Shown: positions 1 to 8,190 of the stretch, piece after piece
Numbering within the stretch: position 1 is the first letter of the stretch
Layout: each line of letters opens with the position of its first letter
Assembly (NCBI GenBank): GCA_002417825.1
Contig: DICX01000053.1
Span: 1-19,577, forward strand
Direction: 5' to 3'
Length of the DNA: 19,577 nt
Source of the DNA: Lactobacillus sp. UBA5815
Lineage (GTDB): Bacteria > Bacillota > Bacilli > Lactobacillales > Lactobacillaceae
Made by a program: the position numbers and the translations under genes
Notes under the pieces: model-generated
The model's database searches: none
Seen by the model: the letters and a program-made list of their open reading frames with translations, nothing else
Told to the model about the DNA's origin: nothing

Positions 1-42
1 TGACCTTCTAAAAATAAAAAATAAAATATTATCATTGTTTTC

Positions 43-70
43 AGAGCAGTTGTTTCAGCTGCTCTTTTTT
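43..70 (+). terminator. Rho-independent terminator of an upstream gene
   Basis: A perfect 7-bp inverted repeat (AGAGCAG at 43-49, CTGCTCT at 59-65) with a 9-nt loop is followed directly by a T run. This is the form of an intrinsic terminator on the + strand. The gene it serves lies outside the window; the window opens with TGA, which could be its stop codon, but this cannot be confirmed. Confidence 0.75.
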
Positions 71-377
71 GTTGTCTTTGAGGCAGTATTAAATTTTCTC
101 GAATTAATATAAAAGTGTTATTGTTGGCTTTTTAAGTTAGTGATATCATTTACGTATAATATTTTTTTAATTTATGCTAAGCAAAAAAATGGCAATCGAT
201 TATTGACGAAAGACAGCACTGTGGTACCAATATATAAGAACATTAGTATGATCTGCTGGTTTCCGTTAAAGGAGAAAAATCGTGATGACTGTGACTTGAA
301 TACGCCAATTTGTTCATCTGATTTATTGTAAATATTAAGAAATAATAAATTAAATAAGACAATAAGGTAAAGTAAGA
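71..377. other. Gene-poor leader region before the ABC exporter
   Basis: No convincing gene is present. The one open frame here (140-331, GTG start, 63 codons) has no ribosome site and an unremarkable composition. A good ribosome site, AAAGGAG at 268-274, precedes a GTG/ATG at 282/285 that opens a frame of only four or five codons (reading MTVT, then TGA at 297-299). An AT-rich TATATA at 231-236 could be a -10 element, but no -35 at the right spacing was found. The stretch could be a leader with a tiny upstream peptide, or the remnant of a degraded gene. Confidence 0.4.
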
Positions 378-1994
378 ATGAAATATTTATTTAAGTACAT
401 CAAATACGAACCTTGGCGTGTTTCATTGGTGATCGTTTTGCAGACGATCTGCTCTTTGTTCAGAGTCGCAAACAGTGTTTTGAATGTTTATATTTTAAAC
501 AGTTTAGTGAAATTTGATTTGAAAGCATTCATGTTTTATATTTTGCTGAATATCGCGGTTTTTGTTGTGATGACCGTCTTTGTGTTCTTTGATCAAATCG
601 AACAAGTCAGGACGATTCAATATTTGAGCTTGCATTTGAAACAAGATGTTATCACGCATCTTTCAAAATATCCGATCAAAAAATTTCAAGAATAAGATAC
701 GGGTGTCTATGCGTCGTGGTTGACCAACGATATGAGTTTGATCGAAGGGTCCGGATTTGGCAATCTGTTTCAATCGATTCAGATCATCACAGATCCATTA
801 TTTTCGATCATCGTTTTGATCAAGTTTCATTGGACGTTTTTACCATTGGTCTTGTTGATGACGATTTTGACGATCTTTTTGCCACAACTGATCAGAAAAA
901 AATTGGCTACCAGCAATTTGTCGACGACTAAGGAAAATGAAAAAGTACTCAACATCATCAATGACAGCTTGCGCGGCTTTTCAACACTAGCGATTTTTGG
1001 GATGGCACAACAACTTGAAAAACGAATCACTTCGGCAACCATGAAATTGATCGGTGCCAAAGTCCACCAAGCCAAATTTTCGACGTTTGCAGAATGTATC
1101 GCACAGTTTTCGAATATCATGGCGCAAATGGCGATCACGGCGTGGACAGGTTTTTTAGTCTTTCAACGTGCGGTTAGTGTCGGTGTTTTCTCGTCTGCAG
1201 CTAATTTGTCTTTCAATGTTTTTAATTCTTTAGCGGCGGCTGCGCCGATTTTGGCAGAGATGCGATCACTCGATCCCGTATTTGAAAAATATCATTTAGA
1301 TGATACGGATGATGTAGAAAATGAGACAGCTACTGTGGAAACGCAATTGATCAGTCCAGTCACGATCACGGCTGAAAAATTGCAGACTTCTTATCAACCT
1401 GGCAAAACTATCTTTGCCAAGCCACTCACTTTTTCGATCCCAGCAGGGGAAAAGGTTGCGATTTATGGCGATTCGGGAAGCGGCAAGAGTACGCTGCTTA
1501 AGTTGTTATCCGGTCAATTACGTGACTATCAAGGTCGATTACAGTTGAATCAGAGTGACATGCGAAAGCTGAGCTACGCTGCGATCAGAGATAAGGTCAT
1601 CTACATCGACCAATCACCATATCTATTCAATGATACGATTCAATATAATTTGGAACTAGGACAAAAATTCTCAGAGAATGAGCTGATGGCTGCATTGGAC
1701 AAAGCAGATCTGCTTTGTTTTATCGATCAGCTTCCACAAAAACTTAAAACGCCTGTAGGAGAAGGTGGAACGAATTTGTCGGGCGGCCAGAGACAGCGCT
1801 TGGCCTTGGCTCGCGGCTTGTTGAGGCAAAAAGAGTTGTTTTTGTTGGATGAATCGACCAGTAGTCTAGATAAGGCAAGTGCGATCAAAGTAGAAAATGA
1901 CTTTTTGAGTCAGCCCAAGATCACAGTAGTCTTTGTGAGCCACCAACTGCATTCAGAAAACAAAGACAAGTTTGATCAGATGATTCGTGTCTGA
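378..1994 (+). pseudogene. ABC exporter (fused permease-ATPase), interrupted by one in-frame stop
   Basis: Read through the TAA at 693-695, this frame gives one ABC half-exporter of about 538 residues, the usual size for the family. The membrane domain comes first; two of its helices (about 17-37 and 51-71) precede the stop. The ATPase domain is complete: Walker A GDSGSGKST at 364-372, the Q-loop in YIDQSPYLF, signature LSGGQ at 467, Walker B ending D491-E492, and switch His522. The protein runs E-stop-DTGVYASWLTND in the same frame with no indel, so a single substitution (for example AAA Lys to TAA) explains the break. The 5' piece encodes 105 residues. The 3' piece could restart at TTG 720 or ATG 732, but would lack the first helices. 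A weak ribosome site (AAGGT) precedes ATG 378. Such exporters usually work as dimers; the substrate is unknown. Confidence 0.85.
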
Positions 1995-2031
1995 TGAAAA
2001 GCTTGTATTGATTTTGACTAAATCAGTCAAT

Positions 2032-2076
2032 AAAAACCCTCAAGATTGGTTTTAAATCCAATTTTGAGGGCTTTTT
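2032..2076. terminator. Bidirectional terminator between ABC exporter and LysR-1
   Basis: CCCTCAAGATTGG (2037-2049) pairs with CCAATTTTGAGGG (2058-2070), with one internal mismatch. It is flanked by an A run on the left (2032-2036) and a T run on the right (2072-2076), so it can stop transcription from both converging genes. Confidence 0.85.
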
Positions 2077-2079
2077 GTA

Positions 2080-2958
2080 TCAATTTTCTTTTAGGATATC
2101 AAGACATTTTTGTTGGATGGCGTTTGGAATAAAATCTTTACGGATGCCAAGTTTGGCATGGCAAAACTCGCGTTGTCCTTCAATTAAGGGCAGTGATTTG
2201 ATACCAGGGGTGTTTCGCTTGATCGCCATGTCCATCAAGTAGCTGACTCCCATCCCTTGGGCAACGAGCTGTGTGATGGCATCGATACTATCGATCGTCA
2301 GTTTCTTCTTAGGAACCATTTGTGTTTTTTCAAAAACTTTTTCGAGTGCGACTCGCGATAGAAAGCGTTTGTGACGCATGATGAACGGCGTCTCGTCAAG
2401 TTCACGGATATCGATCGCGTCTTTTTGAGCCAAAGGGCTTTTGGAAGGAACGATGAGTTTATATTCATGTTGATTGAAAGTCGTGGTCTTGATCTCGGGT
2501 TCATTGTCATCCATCAACTCAGAAAAGATGATGGCATCATATTTTCCTTCGCAAAGATGTTTTTCAAGAAAACGTGAGTTTTCCATGTGCGTTTCCACAT
2601 GAGCCAAAAGGTGTCCACGATTCAGCTTCGTGATGACGTTTGCAAGCCAAGCGTTGCCGGCTAGTTCGGAATAGCCGAGCCGAAAATTGTTCTGACTTGC
2701 GCGTAAGACTTCTCTTTTAACGTTTTCTTCTTGTTGAATCAGTTTTTTAGCATTGAGATACAAGACTTTCCCGGCTGGTGTAACGGTCAATTCAGAGCGG
2801 CTGCTTTTTTGAAAGATCAATTTAGTTCCTAAATCTTTCTGAAGGCGTTTTGCCATCGCGGTGATCGCCGGTTGTGTCACACCATAAGTTTCTGCCGTAT
2901 TTGCGAAACTTTTTGTCTCAATCAAAGTGCAATAATAATTAAGGTCTCTGAATTCCAT
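2080..2958 (-). CDS. LysR-family transcriptional regulator (LysR-1)
   Basis: This 292-residue protein has an N-terminal winged helix-turn-helix at about residues 2-60 (DLNYYCTLIETKSFANTA, then VTQPAITAMAKRLQ, then LTVTPAGKVL). A periplasmic-binding-type effector domain fills the rest, the standard LysR layout and length. An upstream in-frame start at 2994 would add 12 residues, but AGGAG lies 7 nt before ATG 2958, so that start is preferred. The gene is divergent from flavin reductase A, with a 251-bp shared upstream region, so reductase A is the likely target. It is clearly paralogous to LysR-2 at 8191, which stands in the same relation to the second reductase unit. The effector is not deducible from sequence; by analogy with LysR-reductase pairs it may be the reductase substrate. 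Confidence 0.92.
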   Translation of the reverse strand: MEFRDLNYYCTLIETKSFANTAETYGVTQPAITAMAKRLQKDLGTKLIFQKSSRSELTVTPAGKVLYLNAKKLIQQEENVKREVLRASQNNFRLGYSELAGNAWLANVITKLNRGHLLAHVETHMENSRFLEKHLCEGKYDAIIFSELMDDNEPEIKTTTFNQHEYKLIVPSKSPLAQKDAIDIRELDETPFIMRHKRFLSRVALEKVFEKTQMVPKKKLTIDSIDAITQLVAQGMGVSYLMDMAIKRNTPGIKSLPLIEGQREFCHAKLGIRKDFIPNAIQQKCLDILKEN

Positions 2959-3209
2959 GTGATTTCTCCTAGGGCAATTAACAAATCCCATCATCTCTTT
3001 TGATCACTTATTTTTATTTTAAAAAGCATTTATGGAAAACATTATGCTAATTTTAAAATGGTAAGTTGAATGAAATGACTGGTGAATAAGTATTACAGAG
3101 GACAATGAGTGATGAAAAAGAGATGAGTAAAATTGAAATTGCTTTCAAAATATGGTTAGATTAAATCAGCAGTTTGAAAAATATTATTTTAGTGAGGAAG
3201 TCGGTAACG
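2959..3209. promoter_or_regulatory. Divergent control region of LysR-1 and reductase A
   Basis: This 251-bp gap must hold both promoters and any LysR operator. An interrupted dyad, AGCAT (3025-3029) and ATGCT (3044-3048) separated by 14 nt, has the dimensions of a LysR-type site. On the minus strand CATAAT overlaps its right arm and could be the LysR-1 -10 element, which would fit autorepression. No consensus promoter for reductase A was convincing; TTGCTT at 3139 with TTAAAT at 3161 is the best pair. Confidence 0.35.
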
Positions 3210-5039
3210 ATGTTTGAAACTGCAAATATGAGATGGCGCGCGGATTACGATGTCATCGTACTTGGCTTTGGCGGTGCAGGTGGTACGGCAGCACGATTCG
3301 CGGCAGATCAAGGTAGTCATGTCCTGATCGTTGAAGCTGCACCATTTGGTCATGAAGGTGGGAATACACGTTATGCTGCACAGCATGTTGCGATGGCACA
3401 CGATAAAAATGCAATTACTGCTTATTACCGTGCCTTGTCCTCTCCTTTTCATCTCCCTGATTCAATTTTATCAGTTTATTTAGATGGCTTTGTCAAAATG
3501 CCGCAATATTTTGAAAAGTATCTGGGAATTAAACCTTTTGTTTGGTCACATGATGTAAAACCAGGTGATCCGCTAGCGACTAAAGCACATTTGGCAGAAT
3601 ATCCGGAATATCCTAGTAGTGAAACTTTTGATTTTGCTTTGGTTCATGCACGTGATTTTGATGCAGGATTATGGAAAATCATCCGTCAAGCGATTTTGAA
3701 ACGTCAAAATAAGATCGATGTCTGGTTGAATTCACGAGCTGAACATCTGATCTTGGATCCTGTGACGCATCAAATCAATGGTGTTGAAATCACTCGTCAA
3801 GGACATACTTATCTCGTTCATGCCCAAAATGGTGTCATTTTGGCAACCGGCGGTTTTGAAAACAACGTTCAAATGCAACAGGATTTCTTGCACGTAGCAC
3901 GACTGACACCATTGGGAACACGCTATAATCGTGGGAGTGGCATACGAATGGCTCAAGAAATCGGTGCAAAACTTTGGCATATGGGTAATTATGAGTCTTT
4001 AGGCGTGATTCCAAGCTATACCTTTGAAGAATCTGCAGGTGAGCGCGGCCGTCAAATCAGTCATTGGAAATTGCTTTACAGCGGTTCGATTTTGGCAGTT
4101 GCGGATGATGGTACGCGATTCATGCCTGAAGACGCTGGATATCGGCATGGACACATTTATCAACATGGCGAATATTTGTTACCACATGCCTATGAAAGCG
4201 CTTGGCTCATTTTCGATCAAGTTCAATATGATGCTTTTGTTGCAGAATTGAAGGTCAAAAAACAGTTGCGGTACCCGAAATTCATGTCAAAATTAGTTCG
4301 AGCATCAGATTTAATATCACTCAGCCAAAAAATCAAAGTTCCAGAAAATCATTTGAAACAAACGATTCAAAATTTCAACTTGGCAGCAGAGCAAGGAAAG
4401 GATCTGCAGTTCGGACGATCTCCTGAAACGATGCGTGCGTTTCAACAAGGAAATGTTTATGCAATCAAGCTGGCACCAGCAATTTTGAATACACAAGGCG
4501 GCCCGATGCGTGATGAAGAAGCTCGTGTTTTGGATACTGATTTGAAGCCAATCGGTCATTTATATAGTGCTGGTGAATTGGGTGGCATCTGCGTCAATCG
4601 CTATCAAGGTGGTGGTAATCTGGCCGAGTGTCTGATTTTTGGCAAGATTGCTGGTGAGAATGCTGCTAAAATCAAACAAGATCGGGAAACCATCACGGTT
4701 TCAAAGCCGCTTCCTCAAATAAATGATCTTGTAGATGGGGAAAAAATCGGGAATGTTTCTTTAGGCGCTCATCAATATCTGGGGATCAGTGAAGCCGGTA
4801 TGGGCGGAAAAATCGTCGTTCGCGTCACTTATCAAGATGATCGCCTTCAGCAAGTTGAAGTGCTCTCACATCACGAAACTGAAGGTATTGGTCTTGAAGC
4901 AATCAAACGACTTCCCAATCAGATGGTCACGATGAATTCGGCACACGTTGATGCAGTTTCTGGCGCCTCAACGACGACACGTGCTTTGACACAAGCGGTC
5001 GATCAAGCGCTTGAAAAAGCAAAACAAGATGGTGAATGA
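3210..5039 (+). CDS. FAD-dependent fumarate reductase-like flavoprotein with C-terminal FMN_bind domain (reductase A)
   Basis: The protein has 609 residues. Residues 13-45 form an FAD-binding Rossmann start (DVIVLGFGGAGG, GxGxxG at 19-24), followed by an FAD_binding_2/fumarate reductase-type body. This body has DDGTRFMPED, where the family's proton-shuttle Arg lies, and NRYQGGGN with Arg464 at the substrate-binding Arg position. The last ~85 residues are an FMN_bind domain ending in DAVSGAS (581-587), the motif to which ApbE attaches FMN at Ser/Thr. There is no signal peptide and no CxxCH haem site, so a cytoplasmic, haem-free enzyme is inferred. The likely reaction is reduction of a C=C bond in a small unsaturated carboxylate; the exact substrate is unknown. 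GAGGAAG at 3194-3200 selects ATG 3210 over an upstream TTG at 3174. It is divergent from LysR-1. The family's His-His-Thr segment reads L-N-T-Q-G-G here. Confidence 0.88.
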   Translation: MFETANMRWRADYDVIVLGFGGAGGTAARFAADQGSHVLIVEAAPFGHEGGNTRYAAQHVAMAHDKNAITAYYRALSSPFHLPDSILSVYLDGFVKMPQYFEKYLGIKPFVWSHDVKPGDPLATKAHLAEYPEYPSSETFDFALVHARDFDAGLWKIIRQAILKRQNKIDVWLNSRAEHLILDPVTHQINGVEITRQGHTYLVHAQNGVILATGGFENNVQMQQDFLHVARLTPLGTRYNRGSGIRMAQEIGAKLWHMGNYESLGVIPSYTFEESAGERGRQISHWKLLYSGSILAVADDGTRFMPEDAGYRHGHIYQHGEYLLPHAYESAWLIFDQVQYDAFVAELKVKKQLRYPKFMSKLVRASDLISLSQKIKVPENHLKQTIQNFNLAAEQGKDLQFGRSPETMRAFQQGNVYAIKLAPAILNTQGGPMRDEEARVLDTDLKPIGHLYSAGELGGICVNRYQGGGNLAECLIFGKIAGENAAKIKQDRETITVSKPLPQINDLVDGEKIGNVSLGAHQYLGISEAGMGGKIVVRVTYQDDRLQQVEVLSHHETEGIGLEAIKRLPNQMVTMNSAHVDAVSGASTTTRALTQAVDQALEKAKQDGE

Positions 5040-5051
5040 TTTAAAAATAAC

Positions 5052-5086
5052 AAAAAAACTGCTTCAATTATAATGAAGCAGTTTTT
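5052..5086. terminator. Bidirectional terminator between the two reductases
   Basis: AAAAACTGCTTCA (5054-5066) pairs perfectly with TGAAGCAGTTTTT (5074-5086) around a 7-nt loop. The A and T flanks serve transcripts arriving from either side, matching the convergent genes. Confidence 0.9.
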
Positions 5087-5105
5087 GTATCACTAAAAAA
5101 GATAA

Positions 5106-6911
5106 TCAAGCTTTTCGAAGTTTATTCATTGCATCTTTAACCGCTGCTTTGAATCCTTGACTGGTGGAACTAGCACCAGAAACTGCATCAACTTCGAATG
5201 TGTTTTTTGCAAGCATTTCCTTGATCAAAACCGGAATCGCTTTACCACCAACTGTTGGTGTCTCATTTTGTTGCAACGTTTCAATATTGGTTATTCGCTG
5301 TGTTTTGTGATCGACACTTATGCGAACAACGATTGGTAAGTCTCCCAATCCTTGATTGCTAATGCCAATAAATTGATCAGGACCAGCTTGAAAACTTTTA
5401 GCAGATATTTGAGCATCCGTTTTAAGATCGGGATTAGTGATGTGTCCACGTGATGCGGAAGTGACTGCGTCGACTTTAAAATCGAAATGATCATTTTTAG
5501 GCGTTGCAGCATTTTCACCAGCAATACGACCAGAAATAAGCAGATCAGCGATACTGTTGGCACCGATATATTTTGTTGCGAAAAGGTCTCCAAGCTCACC
5601 TGCTTCGTACAAATGTGGAATTATCCTACCATCAAGATCCAAAACTTCTGTTTTACTATTCCGTCGTGCACCGCCATGTGTATGCAAAATATTATGACGA
5701 ACACTGATTGCATAATAAGGGCCATCGTCAAAGGCACGCATCGTTTTAATGTCACGATTTAAAGCGTAATCGTGTTTTTGAGTGACCATGAAGTTAAAGT
5801 CTGAAACAGCTTGAAGAAGTTTTGGCGCTTTTATCTTTTGTGCTAACTCAGTGATTGTGTCTGCTTTAATTGCGCAGGAAAGCATTTCTTTTATTTGTGT
5901 AGCCTGTTTTGACGTATCATGTTGCAATTTTTTGTATTGAGTTTGATCAAAAACAATGTGGGGATGATTTTGATTGGGTAACATGATCCAATCGCCATGA
6001 TTATATTTGTAACCATGGCGATCTTCTTCATCTTCCTTATAATAGCGAGTGCCATCGTCGCCGGCAATGAAAAGACTGCCGGTAAAAAGTGACTTCCAAT
6101 TGATCATATAGGCAAAACGTTCGTGCTTCTTACCTTCGTTCAATGAAAGACCATGTGAATCATAGTTGTGCATATGCCACAGTCTAGCACCTACCTCGAT
6201 TGCAAAATCAATGCCTTTTCCTTGATTATAAAGTGTTCCAATAGGTGCTAAAGCACCTTGTCCCAAGAAAGTTTGAACCATTTCAGAATTGTTTTCAAAA
6301 CCGCCTAGACTCATTACAACACCATTTTTTGCGGCGATGTTCCATAATTTTCCTTTTCGCTTGATTTGAACACCAACGACCGTCTTCGTCATTGGATCTT
6401 GGATTAAATGTTCAGCCGGGGACTCATACCAAACATCAATTTTATTGAGTCGCTGATAAACTTGTTGACGCAGCAGTTTCCAAAAGCCGCCGTTATAAAG
6501 TCCCTTTGTCATCGTTTGTGACTGCATCGCATCTGAATGCTGATACTCAGGATATTCACCTTGTGGTCGGCGTCCAGTTGGCTGTGCTTCGATGTTAAAA
6601 AACTTTTTAGTATAAATTTTGGTGGCCATTACGTTTTTGATAAAAGTATCAAGAGTGTCTTCGTCGACATTAAATGGTGCGTAGGTTTGTAGGTAGTATG
6701 TTTTGAGTGCATTGAAATCTGTCCCATAAGCAATTGCACCTCCTGCAAAACGTGTATTGCCGCCCTCACTACCTTCTGGAGCTGCATCGATCAAAAGTAC
6801 TTTAGCATTTTGATCCGCAGCAAAACGTGCGGCACCGGCACCGGCACCACCAAAGCCGATGACGATGACATCATATTGCGCTGACCATTTTAAAGAATCT
6901 TTATAAAACAT
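5106..6911 (-). CDS. FAD-dependent fumarate reductase-like flavoprotein with C-terminal FMN_bind domain (reductase B)
   Basis: The protein has 601 residues and is a paralogue of reductase A along its whole length, starting from the shared N-terminal pattern before YDVIVIGFGGAGAGAARFAADQ. It has an FAD Rossmann motif, DDGTRYYKED in the family's catalytic-Arg region, and a C-terminal FMN_bind domain ending DAVSGAS (575-581). Two features set it apart. The family's substrate-binding Arg in N-R-x-G-G is Lys447 (ATKYIGAN). A second flavinylation-like motif, DAVTSAS, lies at 481-487 in the linker between the domains. No signal peptide or haem motif is seen. AAGGAG 7 nt before ATG 6911 rules out the longer start at 6959. 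The gene follows the broken carrier gene by 48 bp and is probably in one operon with it, under LysR-2. The substrate is likely a small unsaturated acid, but the Lys change makes plain fumarate reduction doubtful. Confidence 0.87.
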   Translation of the reverse strand: MFYKDSLKWSAQYDVIVIGFGGAGAGAARFAADQNAKVLLIDAAPEGSEGGNTRFAGGAIAYGTDFNALKTYYLQTYAPFNVDEDTLDTFIKNVMATKIYTKKFFNIEAQPTGRRPQGEYPEYQHSDAMQSQTMTKGLYNGGFWKLLRQQVYQRLNKIDVWYESPAEHLIQDPMTKTVVGVQIKRKGKLWNIAAKNGVVMSLGGFENNSEMVQTFLGQGALAPIGTLYNQGKGIDFAIEVGARLWHMHNYDSHGLSLNEGKKHERFAYMINWKSLFTGSLFIAGDDGTRYYKEDEEDRHGYKYNHGDWIMLPNQNHPHIVFDQTQYKKLQHDTSKQATQIKEMLSCAIKADTITELAQKIKAPKLLQAVSDFNFMVTQKHDYALNRDIKTMRAFDDGPYYAISVRHNILHTHGGARRNSKTEVLDLDGRIIPHLYEAGELGDLFATKYIGANSIADLLISGRIAGENAATPKNDHFDFKVDAVTSASRGHITNPDLKTDAQISAKSFQAGPDQFIGISNQGLGDLPIVVRISVDHKTQRITNIETLQQNETPTVGGKAIPVLIKEMLAKNTFEVDAVSGASSTSQGFKAAVKDAMNKLRKA

Positions 6912-6959
6912 GCTTTCTCCTTGAATTTCAAAATCTTTTTTGTTAAGCTTAACGCTCAA

Positions 6960-7906
6960 TTACATGGTGATACCGCGTAAAATGATGATTGCGGCCAAGA
7001 CAAAGAATGAAATGATTGTTGTGAGAAACATAGAACTTGACATTTCGCGTTCGCCTGTTTTATATTGCTGTGCGAGAATTGTTGGAAAAATCAATTCACT
7101 AATGGCCATCATTAACGTGATTTGATTCGTCAAATCAGTCGATTCTTTTAACATTACTAAAATAGCAAAGACAGATAGCGGAACTAAAATGTTTTTACAT
7201 AAGACATTGACCCAAACTGCTTTTGAAAAAGAAGGTTTGGTAAAAAACAAAGTCATTCCGATGGAAAATAATCCCAATCCAGCAGCTGTTTTGCCTAATT
7301 CTGTGAATGTTGCTTCTAGAATAGCTGGTAAATTAAGACCTAAAAGTGCTGTAATCAAACCAAGTAAAGCAGAATAAACAACTGGCTTTTTCAAACCATT
7401 TAAGATTGCTTTGCCAGCTTTAGCTGCAACGCCTTTTCCAGAACCATCATCTTCGGTTGAAGCAAGAACTACGAAAGTTAATGGCAACATCAGTGCGTTC
7501 ATTACCAAACCACCTAGAGAAAGGCTTATGGCAGCATTTTAGGATAAAGGGAAGTGATCAAAGCAGGCCCGACAAATAAAATGGCTGGTGTTGAGATTGA
7601 TAAAGCACGGATGGCAGACAACGCAACAGAAGCATGTGTGAGATGACGGCTAACAGCGTAAACGATAAGCCACCAAAGCATCATGAAAACTGCTAAGTAG
7701 AACACGACTTTCCAATTGGCGAAAATCATTTGACGTGACATTTGGTTCAATGTGAAGAACAATGATAATGGTAAAGCGAAACTCATCACAATTTTGTTCA
7801 CAATTGCTGGGGTTCCTTCTTTGAAAGACTTCGTTGCACCGGCGAAATAACCGAAACAAACGGTGAAAACGATAGGTAAAATACAACCGATTAAAGTTTG
7901 AATCAT
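6960..7906 (-). pseudogene. Auxin efflux carrier/malate permease-type transporter (AEC family), single-base frameshift
   Basis: Two frames join into one carrier. The first starts at ATG 7906 (ribosome site AAGGAG, 6 nt spacing) and runs 126 codons to a TAA at 7526-7528. The second continues in another frame with AAISLSLGGLVMNALMLPLT to 6960. Restoring one A to the A4 run at 7537-7540 (coding-strand CCTAAAATGCTGCC) gives PKNAAISLSLGG and a 315-residue protein, the usual AEC length with about ten helices. AEC proteins carry organic anions such as malate. Its place directly upstream of reductase B suggests that it imported that enzyme's substrate or exchanged substrate for product. As written, the carrier is split after its fourth or fifth helix and would not function. 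Real decay, a sequencing slip in a short homopolymer and rare slippage remain open. Confidence 0.85.
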
Positions 7907-8086
7907 TTTTAACTCCTTACTAATTGATTCATTAATTAAAGATCCTTACGAAGATTAATTTAACGTTTTCATAAATAAAAGTGAATGAAAGCAATTGTGA
8001 AAGGAAAAATGGTAATATGTTAACGTGAACCTTGTTAGGCGCTTTGTACTAGTCATGTGAAGCTCTTAACTTATAGGACAAAAAAT

Positions 8087-8128
8087 TTGATTGATAAACA
8101 TAATTGATATTAAATTGATGTGATTGAT
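8087..8128 (+). promoter_or_regulatory. TTGAT direct-repeat cluster and possible LysR-2 promoter
   Basis: TTGAT occurs five times: at 8087, 8091, 8104, 8115 and 8124. The last four steps are about 9-13 bp, close to one helical turn. TTGATT at 8087-8092 with TTAAAT at 8110-8115 (17-bp spacer) is a fair sigma-A promoter for LysR-2, so the repeats would straddle it. This suggests an operator array in the 284-bp region shared by LysR-2 and the carrier-reductase B operon. Confidence 0.35.
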
Positions 8129-8190
8129 ACGGATTAGCGTGATGACAGGAAAGTATGATGAAGTCGTCATGATTCGAGAAAGGACTATTG

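Noticed and set aside
140..331. A 63-codon open frame upstream of the ABC gene
   Set aside because: GTG start without a ribosome site, no recognisable features, in an A/T-rich region where such frames arise by chance.
3174..3209. Longer N-terminus for reductase A from TTG 3174
   Set aside because: GAGGAAG sits inside this stretch at proper distance from ATG 3210, and the paralogue starts at the matching place.
3210..6911. Classical exported flavocytochrome c
   Set aside because: Neither reductase has a signal peptide or a CxxCH haem-binding motif.
6912..6959. Longer N-terminus for reductase B from 6959
   Set aside because: The AAGGAG ribosome site for ATG 6911 lies inside the extension, and the paralogue aligns from the shorter start.
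7509..7540. Programmed frameshift in the AEC carrier
   Set aside because: AEC genes are not known for recoding, the A run is only four bases, and no stimulatory structure was seen. A plain one-base deletion explains it.
7985..8000. CcpA cre site in front of the carrier operon
   Set aside because: Only the left half (TGAAAGC) fits the consensus; the central CG and the right half do not.
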